NCBI RefSeq assembly: GCF_004022485.1
Contig: NZ_CP034951.1
Location: 2,976,001-3,040,000, forward strand
From: Aequorivita sp. H23M31
Lineage (GTDB): Bacteria; Bacteroidota; Bacteroidia; Flavobacteriales; Flavobacteriaceae
Length of the DNA stretch: 64,000 nt
Reading direction: 5' to 3'
Shown: positions 35,408 through 44,218 of the stretch, piece by piece
How positions within the stretch are numbered: the stretch's first letter is position 1
Layout of the letters: each line of letters begins with the position of its first letter
Translations under genes and position numbers: made by a program
Notes under the pieces: generated by a model
Seen by the model: the letters and a program-made list of their open reading frames with translations, nothing else
Databases searched by the model: none
Told to the model about the DNA's origin: nothing

Positions 35408-36553
35408 TTATTTCTGATTTTTAAAGTTGCGACCTTTCCAAGAATATTTTCCATTTAAACTTTTAAAAGAAACCGCGATAACCACTGTGGCATAGGTAAA
35501 AGCAAGTTTCGGAAAATTGATAAATGAAATTTTTCTTCGGAAGAGCTTTGCTGTTTGCTTAATTACCAATAAATCGAGAAACATTTTGAATAGTATCAGA
35601 CCTACATAAAAGAATGCATTCCGAATATCGAGAATAACGGCAAAAGGTAACAGTAGAAAAAGAATGTTTACCATCAAAACCAATAGTCCCAGAAATATGG
35701 AAAGGTGGCTTTTTTGTTTTCCCGTTTTGGAGGCCCAGCGAACCCGTTGATTTATAAGTTTTGCCCAGCTAGCTTGTGGCTTGGTTGAGACTATCGCATC
35801 CCTGGATTTTAAATATTTCACTTTGGTTGGAAATATTTTCTTGAATTTTTCCATTAAGAAAATGTCATCGCCACTTGCAATATGGTCGTTGCCAGCAAAA
35901 CCATTTACAGTTTTAAAAGCATCTTTCCGATAGGCCAAATTGGCTCCGTTGCAAAGAATCGGATTTTTTAAACCAAAACTTCCCAGGGTTACAGCTTGCA
36001 GACTTAAGCCATCCATCTGTTGAAAATTCTGAATGAAACTATAATTGGATTTATAGATTACGGGTCCGCAAATCATTATAGGCTCATTGGTTTCTTGGTT
36101 TTTTTTCTGAATAAAAGAATCAAAGGTTTGTAGCCAGTATTGGGGTAGCTCACAATCTGCATCCGTCGTTATAATCCAATCAAATTTAGAATGTTTTATT
36201 GCTTCTGTTATCGCATCCTTTTTTGGAGAATTGGAGAGTCTTCTGTTTTGGAGTAGATGAATAGAAACCGTACTTTTCTCGATTGCACTTTTAATGATTT
36301 CCTCATAACCATCCACCGAATCATCGTTTACAAGTAGAACCTCAAATTGGTTTGATGGATAATTTAAATTGGAAATACTTTTTAAAAGGGAAGGAAGATT
36401 TTCCGATTCATTTCGGAAGGGAATTACTATGCTGAAATGGGTTAACGGAGAATCCTTTTTCATATTAAATAACGGAATTCTCCTAAAACCGATAATTAAG
36501 GCCATCATACAGATAAAATACAGACCATAAATTATCAGCAAAAAAATGATCAT
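35408..36553 (-). CDS. Family 2 glycosyltransferase
   Basis: 381 residues. An N-terminal membrane helix is followed by a GT-A domain: FSIVIPFRNESENLPSLLKS, VNDDSVDG, ITTDADCELP (DxD), and the acceptor-site motif QRVRWASK (QxxRW). Two or three C-terminal helices follow. It is probably a membrane glycosyltransferase acting on a lipid-linked acceptor. Start overlaps the stop of the upstream LPG-synthase-like gene by 4 bases, so both are coupled. Confidence 0.92.
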   Translation of the reverse strand: MIIFLLIIYGLYFICMMALIIGFRRIPLFNMKKDSPLTHFSIVIPFRNESENLPSLLKSISNLNYPSNQFEVLLVNDDSVDGYEEIIKSAIEKSTVSIHLLQNRRLSNSPKKDAITEAIKHSKFDWIITTDADCELPQYWLQTFDSFIQKKNQETNEPIMICGPVIYKSNYSFIQNFQQMDGLSLQAVTLGSFGLKNPILCNGANLAYRKDAFKTVNGFAGNDHIASGDDIFLMEKFKKIFPTKVKYLKSRDAIVSTKPQASWAKLINQRVRWASKTGKQKSHLSIFLGLLVLMVNILFLLLPFAVILDIRNAFFYVGLILFKMFLDLLVIKQTAKLFRRKISFINFPKLAFTYATVVIAVSFKSLNGKYSWKGRNFKNQK

Positions 36554-37506
36554 CGCGAAATAGGTTGGTAGGTAAGTACGTAAAAACTTCCCAAAATGGA
36601 GGGGAGTACAAAGTTAAAGATCCACATAGCGAGAACTGTAGATAAAACCGTTAATTCGGGTATACCAACGAATGAAAAGAGCCAAACAGCAACCCCGCCC
36701 CGCACTACGACATCAAATATAAAAATAGTGGGAACTATGGAAACAAGAAGATACATTGCGAATATTAGGGCCATTCCTGTATACACCGAAATATGGGCTC
36801 CAAAAAAAAGGAGCATTCCATAAAACATTCCACTAAAAATGAGGTACCGTAAAACGGAAAATGTAAAAATTTTCAGTTTTAGTGAATTTGGAAATTTTTG
36901 GATATGCAGGATGATATTTGTAATTGAAAATCCCTTCAGGAATAAGTCTTTTTCTCTGAGAAAATATCCTATGACTGCAATTGAAATCAGCATAACTCCA
37001 AAGATAAAAAGTGCAACTGAGGAATAAGCGACTTTATGGTTATAAATAAAATAGAACATCCCCACCAATCCAAATAATAAGGTCACCGTCAATTGGGTGG
37101 TATTTGAAAAAAAGTTGAGGAGTAGTACTTTTTTTCTCAAATTATTTGGGAAGAATAAAGCCTTTGCGCCGTATTCGCCAATTCTATTAGGTGTAGCTAA
37201 AGAGACAGTTAAAGAGGCTAAACTTTGTTTTAAAGCGGTTTTAAAATCTATTTTTTCCAAGGTTGAAATTAGATTTTGCCATTTCAATATTTCAAAGTAC
37301 CAGTTCCCTAGTGCAAGAAGTAAAAAAGTCACTAAAAAATAACCGGTAGCAGCAGCTCCTTTTAGGAAGATGCCATTTGCAAAGTCCATAAAATCCAAAA
37401 CCGGATTATTTTGGAGTCGGTAAAAGATATATATGAAAGTTACCACGAGCACTAAAACTTTCCCGAGGGCAAGGAGATATTGTTTAGTTTTGTGCATTGC
37501 AGCCAT
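36550..37506 (-). CDS. Lysylphosphatidylglycerol synthase-like (UPF0104) membrane protein
   Basis: 318 residues, about eight membrane helices. The family signature region is SLASLTVSLATPNRIGEYGAKAL (PNRxGE). This family is the flippase-like domain of MprF without its catalytic domain. It overlaps the glycosyltransferase gene by 4 bases; together they may make and move a lipid-linked sugar. A start at 37497 is equally possible. Confidence 0.87.
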   Translation of the reverse strand: MAAMHKTKQYLLALGKVLVLVVTFIYIFYRLQNNPVLDFMDFANGIFLKGAAATGYFLVTFLLLALGNWYFEILKWQNLISTLEKIDFKTALKQSLASLTVSLATPNRIGEYGAKALFFPNNLRKKVLLLNFFSNTTQLTVTLLFGLVGMFYFIYNHKVAYSSVALFIFGVMLISIAVIGYFLREKDLFLKGFSITNIILHIQKFPNSLKLKIFTFSVLRYLIFSGMFYGMLLFFGAHISVYTGMALIFAMYLLVSIVPTIFIFDVVVRGGVAVWLFSFVGIPELTVLSTVLAMWIFNFVLPSILGSFYVLTYQPISR

Positions 37507-37521
37507 TGGGCTAAATTACTA

Positions 37522-37541
37522 ATTCCTGCGAAGGCAGGAAT
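37522..37541. repeat. Inverted repeat between divergent genes
   Basis: ATTCCTGCGAAGGCAGGAAT, same family as the hairpin at 8217-8236 in the island repeat (two compensating changes). It fills nearly half of the 45-base space between ruvC and the UPF0104 gene. Confidence 0.75.
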
Positions 37542-37551
37542 CTCAATTTGG

Positions 37552-38109
37552 ATGGAAAATAAATCAGAAAGAATTATTTTAGGAATAGATCCCGGAACCA
37601 CTATTATGGGTTTTGGATTGATTCGGATTGTAGGAAAACAGATGGTTTTTATGCAACTGAACGAATTGCAACTCAAAAAATACGACGATCATTACCTAAA
37701 GCTAAAATTGATTTTTGAACGTACCATTGAGTTGATTGATACCCACAATCCAGATGAAATAGCAATCGAAGCACCTTTCTTTGGAAAAAACGTACAATCC
37801 ATGCTCAAGCTGGGGCGGGCGCAGGGAGTGGCAATGGCTGCAGGACTTTCACGTGAAATACCCATCACAGAGTATTCTCCAAAAAAGATAAAAATGGCCA
37901 TAACCGGAAATGGAAATGCCAGTAAGGAGCAGGTAGCAAAAATGCTACAAAGTCTATTGAGCCTAAAAGAACTTCCAAAAAATCTGGATAGTACGGATGG
38001 CTTGGCCGCTGCGGTGTGCCATTTCTATAATTCCGGGAAAATTGAAATTGGAAAAAGTTACACAGGCTGGGCAGCTTTTGTGAAGGATAATGAAGATAGA
38101 GTTAAGTGA
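37552..38109 (+). CDS. ruvC: Holliday junction resolvase RuvC
   Basis: 185 residues from the ATG at 37552 (MENKSERIILGIDPGT); the frame reads upstream through the inverted repeat to 37480, which is not expected in the protein. Catalytic acids: D in GIDPGTT, E in AIEAPFFGKN, and DSTDGLAAAVCH at the C-terminus. Homodimeric endonuclease resolving recombination intermediates with RuvAB. ruvAB are not in the window. Confidence 0.95.
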   Translation: MENKSERIILGIDPGTTIMGFGLIRIVGKQMVFMQLNELQLKKYDDHYLKLKLIFERTIELIDTHNPDEIAIEAPFFGKNVQSMLKLGRAQGVAMAAGLSREIPITEYSPKKIKMAITGNGNASKEQVAKMLQSLLSLKELPKNLDSTDGLAAAVCHFYNSGKIEIGKSYTGWAAFVKDNEDRVK

Positions 38110-38115
38110 TCGATG

Positions 38116-38143
38116 GTCAGTAATCCGTAGTCAGTAATCAGTA
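38116..38143 (+). repeat. Heptamer microsatellite (GTCAGTA/ATCAGTA), 4 units
   Basis: gtcagta atccgta gtcagta atcagta, after the ruvC stop. Confidence 0.75.
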
Positions 38144-38203
38144 TTAATAGCAGGTACGAAATTGATCCGTATTCGATTGCAGTTTAATGGTTTTTCGGAT
38201 TTT

Positions 38204-38220
38204 CATAACTCATAACTCAT
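38204..38220 (+). repeat. Heptamer repeat (CATAACT), 2+ units
   Basis: cataact cataact cat, same word as at 7854. Confidence 0.6.
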
Positions 38221-38247
38221 ACCTTGTCTGCGTTTCGGCGGTAACCC

Positions 38248-39342
38248 TTAATTCCGATTGATCCAATCCTCTACTATATGCGTAATTTCCTGGGTCTCTT
38301 GCAGACGGATAATTTGCAGATCTACTTGTCGTTTTAATTTACTTCCAACGGGAAAGAGAAAACCGTAATATTGCGGTTCAATTCTTTTCTTGCTCAACAC
38401 AAAATCATCTTTTTTATCATCGGCAAAAACATATTGCAACGGAATTTCATCATAAATAAGGGCATCCACTTTTTTATCCATCAGCATTTGATACCCTTCC
38501 GAAACATCTCCTACCGGAATTGGAGTTCCCTGGACATCCCTGACTTTATCAATTATCTTTTTATAGTTGGGAACAGCCACTTTTTTGTCTTCCAATTTAC
38601 TCAGATTTGTAATGGTTTTATCATCCGAGGAAGTTTGTGAAAACGTAGTGGCAATACCAGCAACGAATGAAGTAGCTAAAATTAATGAGATTATCATCCA
38701 CGAACCCAATAGAAATCTTCCTCCTGTGGTGCGTGGCGCCACATCGCCATATCCTACTGTGGTCATGGTTACAACTGCTAACCATACTCCAGAGGCCGTA
38801 CCTTTTACCACTCCCTCTCCATAATCCTCGGGATATTTCCTGCCCTCGATTACCCAAAATAAGAAGCCTACAATTGACAAAATCACCAATAGACCTAACA
38901 CGGCATATATAAATGTAGTTGACAGAAATGGTTTTATTTTATCCCAAAAAGTTGTTTCAACTACAGGTGCAAGGATGGCAAGTTCGGTATTATAAAAAGG
39001 TTGAGAGAAGTTTGCCAATGCAGCTCTTGATGAGTTTATGGTAATGGGACCAATTAGGATATCCAATTCTTTTTTGTCAATGGCTTTAATCCCATCCGCC
39101 ACCGATTTATATTCTATAAAATTATAATTTCGATTAAGTCCAAAAGCTATTTCTTTCCAAATATCAATAACAATTCCTTCTTCTTTCTCTCCGTGCATTA
39201 CAAAAGGTTCCGATCCCGCATAACCTACCTTCAATTTTTCATTTCCACCGAAAACAGAATCCTTTGGGGCACTTTCGTTCTGCGCGAAGGAGTTTAAACT
39301 AGTTAAGAGAAAAAAGGAAAAAAGTAAAAATATAATTCGCAT
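38248..39342 (-). CDS. GluR0-like ligand-gated potassium channel
   Basis: 364 residues. Signal peptide (LLTSLNSFAQ), then a periplasmic binding lobe (KLKVGYAGSEPFVMHG), a first membrane helix (IYAVLGLLVILSIVGFLFWV), a pore loop with the potassium filter TVGYGD, a second helix (WMIISLILATSFVAGIA), and the second half of the binding lobe. This interrupted layout is that of prokaryotic ionotropic glutamate receptors. A tetrameric channel opened by a small periplasmic ligand is expected; the ligand is not predictable. Confidence 0.9.
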   Translation of the reverse strand: MRIIFLLFSFFLLTSLNSFAQNESAPKDSVFGGNEKLKVGYAGSEPFVMHGEKEEGIVIDIWKEIAFGLNRNYNFIEYKSVADGIKAIDKKELDILIGPITINSSRAALANFSQPFYNTELAILAPVVETTFWDKIKPFLSTTFIYAVLGLLVILSIVGFLFWVIEGRKYPEDYGEGVVKGTASGVWLAVVTMTTVGYGDVAPRTTGGRFLLGSWMIISLILATSFVAGIATTFSQTSSDDKTITNLSKLEDKKVAVPNYKKIIDKVRDVQGTPIPVGDVSEGYQMLMDKKVDALIYDEIPLQYVFADDKKDDFVLSKKRIEPQYYGFLFPVGSKLKRQVDLQIIRLQETQEITHIVEDWINRN

Positions 39343-39505
39343 TTATTGAGATTTTTCTTGAAATTAAGAAGCGCGAAAACAGCACATTATCCGTAAAATT
39401 ATAGTTAATTTTGAACTTATAAAAAGAAATAGACAAGGTTTAAGAAACTCTTATGAACACTAATATTCACGTATTTTTCAATCCTAAACAAGGTAATCAG
39501 TGATA

Positions 39506-40636
39506 ATGGCCAGAACTTTCGGCATATATATCCACATTCCATTTTGTAAACAGGCCTGCCATTATTGCGATTTCCACTTTTCTACTTCATTAAAGAAAAA
39601 AGGTGATTTAGTAAATGCACTCTGTCAGGAATTAGTGCTTCGGAAGAATGAAATACCAGGAAAAGTCGAAACTATTTATTTTGGCGGAGGAACTCCCAGT
39701 TTACTTTCATATGATGAATTGCAACAGATTTTTGATGTCATTTACGGCAATTATAAAATTGGTGAAAACCCTGAAATCACTTTAGAGGCGAATCCCGATG
39801 ATTTAATATCCATGACTATTCTGGCATTAAAGAAATCCAATGTAAATCGTCTTAGCATTGGTGTTCAATCCTTTTTTGAAGAAGATTTAAAACTCATGAA
39901 CCGCGCCCATAATTCTTCCGAAGCGTTGAATTGTATTAACGAAGCTGGTAAATATTTTAAAAACATAAGCATCGATTTAATTTACGGAATTCCAGGAATG
40001 TCCAATGAACGATGGATCCAAAACCTTGAAACCGCCTTGGAATTGAATGTGCCGCATTTATCCTGCTACGCACTTACGGTTGAACCGAGAACCGCTTTAA
40101 AGAAATTCATTGACACCGGCAAAATACCACCGGTAGATGAGGAGGCGGCAAAACAGCATTATGAAACTCTCTTAAGGCTAACGGAAGAGGCAGGATATGA
40201 TAACTACGAATTCTCTAATTTTGGTAAACCTGGTTTCCGATCAAGGAATAATACCGCTTACTGGGAGGGCAAGCCTTACCTGGGAATCGGTCCTTCTGCA
40301 CATAGTTATGACGGAGATACTCGAAGCTGGAATGTGTCTAATAACACCAAGTACATAAAAAGTATTGCTTCTGGGAATTTGCCCTCGGAGCGAGAAATTC
40401 TAACAAAGAAAGATAAATACAACGAATATATTATGACGGGGCTCCGTACTGAAAAAGGAGTCTCCCTGAGAAACGTAGAAGAAGAATTCGGAATAGATTT
40501 TCTGGAATATCTGATGGAGCAAGCGTTTAAACCCCTTAAAGAGGGCCATCTAGTTATGGAGGACAAAATCCTTAGAATAGATAGAAAGTCAAAATTTCTT
40601 GGAGATGGAATCGCGAGTGATTTGTTTTTGGTTTGA
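39506..40636 (+). CDS. hemW: Radical SAM heme chaperone HemW
   Basis: 376 residues from the ATG at 39506; a GTG two codons earlier is less likely. The 4Fe-4S cluster motif is CKQACHYC with a downstream Phe (DFHFS); IYFGGGTPSLL and RLSIGVQSF are family-typical, and HemW_C follows. Earlier annotated as coproporphyrinogen III oxidase-like; HemW binds and delivers heme. It is the last gene before a hairpin terminator. Confidence 0.92.
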   Translation: MARTFGIYIHIPFCKQACHYCDFHFSTSLKKKGDLVNALCQELVLRKNEIPGKVETIYFGGGTPSLLSYDELQQIFDVIYGNYKIGENPEITLEANPDDLISMTILALKKSNVNRLSIGVQSFFEEDLKLMNRAHNSSEALNCINEAGKYFKNISIDLIYGIPGMSNERWIQNLETALELNVPHLSCYALTVEPRTALKKFIDTGKIPPVDEEAAKQHYETLLRLTEEAGYDNYEFSNFGKPGFRSRNNTAYWEGKPYLGIGPSAHSYDGDTRSWNVSNNTKYIKSIASGNLPSEREILTKKDKYNEYIMTGLRTEKGVSLRNVEEEFGIDFLEYLMEQAFKPLKEGHLVMEDKILRIDRKSKFLGDGIASDLFLV

Positions 40637-40639
40637 GAG

Positions 40640-40670
40640 ACCTAACAGGTCTTTGAGATCTGTTAGGTTT
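40640..40670. terminator. Hairpin terminator of the AACCTAACAGGTCT family
   Basis: ACCTAACAGGTCT/AGATCTGTTAGGT (one G-T pair), 4 bases after the hemW stop, followed by a short T run. Confidence 0.75.
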
Positions 40671-40706
40671 TAGATTGTTGTATATTTATTTTTTCAAAAT
40701 TCACGG

Positions 40707-41471
40707 ATGAAAACTACAATTGAAATAGCCAACCAAACCATAGAAGTCAATTTATCCAACCCCTTGGATATTTCAATTCCCTTGCGGGCTTCCCAACAGA
40801 ATCCACTTGCTTGGTACCAAGAGGAGCCAGAGATGAAACCCGTTAGAATGGGGGATTGGATAGGGAAAGTTTCTGAAGGTGGATCGGTAAATTTCAATAA
40901 TGTGTTCTTTAATCCGCACGCTCATGGCACTCATACTGAAAGTTTTGGCCATATTTCAAAAGAATTTTATTCGGTAAATGAAGCCTTAAAGACGTTCTTT
41001 TTTTTAGCTGAAGTGATTTCAGTAAAATCAGAAAAAGTAGGCGATGACGAAATCATTTCCGAAGAAAGTATTTCGAAAGCTTTGAAGGGAAAAACACCGG
41101 AAGGCGTCGTAATTAGGACTTTGCCGAACCCTATTTCCAAAAAATCCAAACATTGGTCGAATACAAATTGGCCTTATCTCGATGAAAAGGCTGCTCTTTA
41201 TTTGAGGGAAATTGGGGTAAAGCACCTGTTAATAGACCTGCCATCCGTGGATAGGGAACATGATGGAGGAAAGCTTTTAGCCCATAGAGGATTTTGGAAT
41301 TATCCTGATAATCCCCGCCATAATTGCACGATTACCGAAATGATTTATATACCCGATTCCATTGCCGATGGAAGTTATTTGCTCAATCTGCAAATGGCTT
41401 CTTTTGAAAATGACGCTTCCCCGAGCAAACCCGTTTTATACGCAGTGCGAGGTATGAAGCAATCCATATGA
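40707..41471 (+). CDS. Cyclase-family (kynurenine formamidase-like) metal-dependent hydrolase
   Basis: 254 residues. The metal site of the cyclase family is visible in FFNPHAHGTHTESFGH (HxGTHxDxxxH type, with Glu in place of Asp), plus HLLIDLPSVDREHDGG. Amide hydrolysis is typical; no other tryptophan-degradation genes are present, so the substrate is open. Confidence 0.87.
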   Translation: MKTTIEIANQTIEVNLSNPLDISIPLRASQQNPLAWYQEEPEMKPVRMGDWIGKVSEGGSVNFNNVFFNPHAHGTHTESFGHISKEFYSVNEALKTFFFLAEVISVKSEKVGDDEIISEESISKALKGKTPEGVVIRTLPNPISKKSKHWSNTNWPYLDEKAALYLREIGVKHLLIDLPSVDREHDGGKLLAHRGFWNYPDNPRHNCTITEMIYIPDSIADGSYLLNLQMASFENDASPSKPVLYAVRGMKQSI

Positions 41472-41559
41472 TATAAAGATTCCAACCCCAAAGTATTTCA
41501 AAACTTTGGAGTTTAGTAGCCAGTTATTTTATAACCCTAATTCTATATTTTTCAACAGA

Positions 41560-41910
41560 ATGAAGAACATCCTGAAAATCGAAGAATTAGCCCAGTTTTT
41601 ACTTGGCATCGTACTTTTCTCCCAACTTGATTTTGCTTGGTGGTGGTTTCCTTCTCTTATTTTACTGCCAGATATAGGAATGATTGGATATGCTTTTAAT
41701 ACGAAAGTTGGAGCATTTGTTTATAACTTGTTTCACAATAAAGCCGTTGGTATCGCATTGATTTTAATTGGAATGTTTTATTTCGGTGAAATATTTACCT
41801 TAATTGGAATAATCCTTTTTTCACATTCTGCCATGGATCGCATTTTTGGCTACGGCTTAAAATACCCAGATAGTTTTCAAAATACCCATTTGGGAAAGAT
41901 TGGAAAATAG
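41560..41910 (+). CDS. DUF4260 small membrane protein
   Basis: 116 residues from the ATG at 41560. Three or four membrane helices; family words DFAWWWFPSLILLPDIGMIGY and HSAMDRIFGYGLKY. Function unknown. Monocistronic between the cyclase and YjbR-like genes. Confidence 0.82.
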   Translation: MKNILKIEELAQFLLGIVLFSQLDFAWWWFPSLILLPDIGMIGYAFNTKVGAFVYNLFHNKAVGIALILIGMFYFGEIFTLIGIILFSHSAMDRIFGYGLKYPDSFQNTHLGKIGK

Positions 41911-41918
41911 CGGTTGCC

Positions 41919-41951
41919 AGACCCGAAAGGTTTCCAAAACCTGTCAGGTCT
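41919..41951. repeat. Degenerate hairpin of the AACCTAACAGGTCT family
   Basis: AGACCCGAAAGGTTT pairs imperfectly with AAACCTGTCAGGTCT. It may serve as a terminator for the DUF4260 gene. Confidence 0.6.
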
Positions 41952-41982
41952 GAATTATTTATTAATTCTTAATCCTCAACAA

Positions 41983-42342
41983 ATGAACATAGAACAATTC
42001 CGCTCCTACTGCCTTTCCAAGAAAGGAACTACTGAATCCTTTCCATTTGGGGAAGATACACTTGTCTTTAAAGTGATGGACAAGGTTTTTGCCCTCGCCG
42101 CTCTCGACAGTCATCCGGCAACAGTAAATCTGAAGTGCGACCCAGAAAAAGCAGTGGAACTTCGGGAAGAATTTGACGGACTTATCGTTCCCGGCTATCA
42201 TATGAATAAAAAACATTGGAATACTGTAGAAATAGGAGGAAATTTGCCGCCAGCACTCATTTGGGAATTAATTGATCATTCGTACTGTTTGGTGGTGAAA
42301 GGCCTGCCCAAAAAGCTTCAATTGGAATTGGACGTGCTGTAA
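41983..42342 (+). CDS. MmcQ/YjbR family protein
   Basis: 119 residues from the ATG at 41983; upstream frame reads through the hairpin repeat. Family features: LSKKGTTESFPFGEDTLVFKV and GYHMNKKHWNTVEIGG. CyaY-like fold, probably DNA-binding. No functional context. Confidence 0.87.
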   Translation: MNIEQFRSYCLSKKGTTESFPFGEDTLVFKVMDKVFALAALDSHPATVNLKCDPEKAVELREEFDGLIVPGYHMNKKHWNTVEIGGNLPPALIWELIDHSYCLVVKGLPKKLQLELDVL

Positions 42343-42424
42343 TGGCCTGCTTTGCAAAAAATCTAACTATAAGATGAACTTGTTCAAAAAGCTTCAAAGC
42401 TAATAGAAGTTCTAAAAGAATAAT

Positions 42425-44209
42425 ATGAATATACCTTCTGAATTTTATAAATCCCAGATCGAGAAACATTCTCTAGCACTCAAAAATATCAAAAAACAGC
42501 TTGCTCTCTCCAGCAGCATCAGGCTTCTTGTTTTCCTGGTTCTATGTGCAGTATTTTATTTTGCCCTGGAATATTCTGAAAATGAAGTGGCCGCGGCCAT
42601 TATAGTGATTTTGGCCGCCATTGGGATCTTTGTTTTTTTGGTTGCCAAGCACGACTGGTTAAAATATAAAAGGGATATTACGAGAACTTTGATCAATGAA
42701 AACGAATCTGAACTGCAAGTGCAAAGTCGGGTATTTCATCATCTGCCTTCAGGCGAAAAATATAAAGACCCATTTCATTTTTATAGTCAGGATATTGATC
42801 TCTTCGGAAGAGGCTCTTTTTTTCAGTATATAAACCGAACAGCGCTGGACAGCGGTTCTGATCTTTTGGCGCAGATACTCACGGAAAATTCCATAGAAAA
42901 TATTGTGGAAAAGCAGAATGCCGTAAAGGAACTTGCGCAGAAACCCGAATGGCGCCAAGAGTTTTCTGCCGTTGCCGCTCAAGTAAAGACTGAAGTCCCT
43001 GCTGATCAAGTAAGCTCTTGGCTTAAAAACTATAAAAAATTTGTCCCAAAATGGGCCAAACCTCTTTCCCTGGCCTTTACCTTGATTTCTGTGGCGTTGT
43101 TTGTTGGGAATTATTTTGGGGTCATTTCTGGTTATGTAACCGTGGTCTGGTTTTTTATCGGTCTAGCAATCAGCGGTAGCTACGGTAAAAAAACAAAGGT
43201 ACTTGCAGACCAGGCGGCAAAGGTACAGAGCACCTTCGAGCAGTTTTACAAGCTGGTGTTGCAGATTGAAAATCAGGGTTTTTCATCTGAACTGCTGGTT
43301 CAAAAAAGTAAGGTATTTAAAAGTTCAACCACTAAAACCTCGAATATATTAAAAGAGTTTGCCCGAAATCTGGATGCACTTGAACAAGGGCAGGTTTTTC
43401 TTTTTGGTCAGTTGGTCAATGCCTTTATGCTACGCGATTTACGCCAAAGCCATAATATTGAGCAGTGGATAGAAAGGCATAAACTTCAAGTGCACGAGTG
43501 GTTTGAGGCGATTACTTTTTTTGACGCTTTTAATAGTTTGGGAAATTTCGCCTTTAACCATCCGCATTATGTCTATCCGAGATTGGCCCAACAGGATTTT
43601 GTATTAAAAGTAATTGGAGCAGGACATCCCTTGTTGAACCAGGAAACAATGGTCAGGAATGATTTTCAGATCCATTCCGAAGAATTCTTTATAGTCACAG
43701 GTGCGAATATGGCTGGAAAAAGCACATTTTTACGAACCGTTTCCCTGCAAATAGTGATGGGAAATATTGGTCTTCCTGTATGTGCAACAAGTTCGGAGTA
43801 CAACCCGATAAAGCTGATTACCAGTATGCGCACCACCGACAGTCTTACAGATGATGAATCCTATTTCTTTAGCGAGCTAAAGCGCCTGAAATTTATTGTG
43901 GATGAAATAAAAACGGATAAATATTTCATCATTCTCGATGAAATCTTGAAAGGGACCAATAGTACAGATAAAGCCATTGGTTCAAGAAAGTTTGTAGAAA
44001 AACTAGTGGGAAGTAATTCTACCGGAATTATCGCCACCCACGACTTGAGCTTGTGCACGGCTGCCGAAGAAATGCCGGAAGTAAAAAACTATTATTTTGA
44101 TGCCCAGATCATCGATGGGGAGCTTTATTTCGACTATACCTTTAAACCTGGGATTTGCCAAAATATGAATGCCTCCTTTTTATTGAAGAAAATGGAAATT
44201 GTTGATTAG
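42425..44209 (+). CDS. Membrane-anchored MutS-family ATPase
   Basis: 594 residues. It has two pairs of predicted membrane helices (about residues 30-80 and 210-255) and then the MutS core and ATPase domain: Walker A TGANMAGKSTFL (~424-435), Walker B YFIILDEILKGTNSTD, and ATHDLSL. The mismatch-recognition and connector domains of MutS1 are absent, as is the Smr domain of MutS2. This membrane-spanning subgroup is widespread in Bacteroidota and its role is unknown; it should not be assumed to do mismatch repair. Confidence 0.88.
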   Translation: MNIPSEFYKSQIEKHSLALKNIKKQLALSSSIRLLVFLVLCAVFYFALEYSENEVAAAIIVILAAIGIFVFLVAKHDWLKYKRDITRTLINENESELQVQSRVFHHLPSGEKYKDPFHFYSQDIDLFGRGSFFQYINRTALDSGSDLLAQILTENSIENIVEKQNAVKELAQKPEWRQEFSAVAAQVKTEVPADQVSSWLKNYKKFVPKWAKPLSLAFTLISVALFVGNYFGVISGYVTVVWFFIGLAISGSYGKKTKVLADQAAKVQSTFEQFYKLVLQIENQGFSSELLVQKSKVFKSSTTKTSNILKEFARNLDALEQGQVFLFGQLVNAFMLRDLRQSHNIEQWIERHKLQVHEWFEAITFFDAFNSLGNFAFNHPHYVYPRLAQQDFVLKVIGAGHPLLNQETMVRNDFQIHSEEFFIVTGANMAGKSTFLRTVSLQIVMGNIGLPVCATSSEYNPIKLITSMRTTDSLTDDESYFFSELKRLKFIVDEIKTDKYFIILDEILKGTNSTDKAIGSRKFVEKLVGSNSTGIIATHDLSLCTAAEEMPEVKNYYFDAQIIDGELYFDYTFKPGICQNMNASFLLKKMEIVD

Positions 44210-44218
44210 ATTGCCAAA

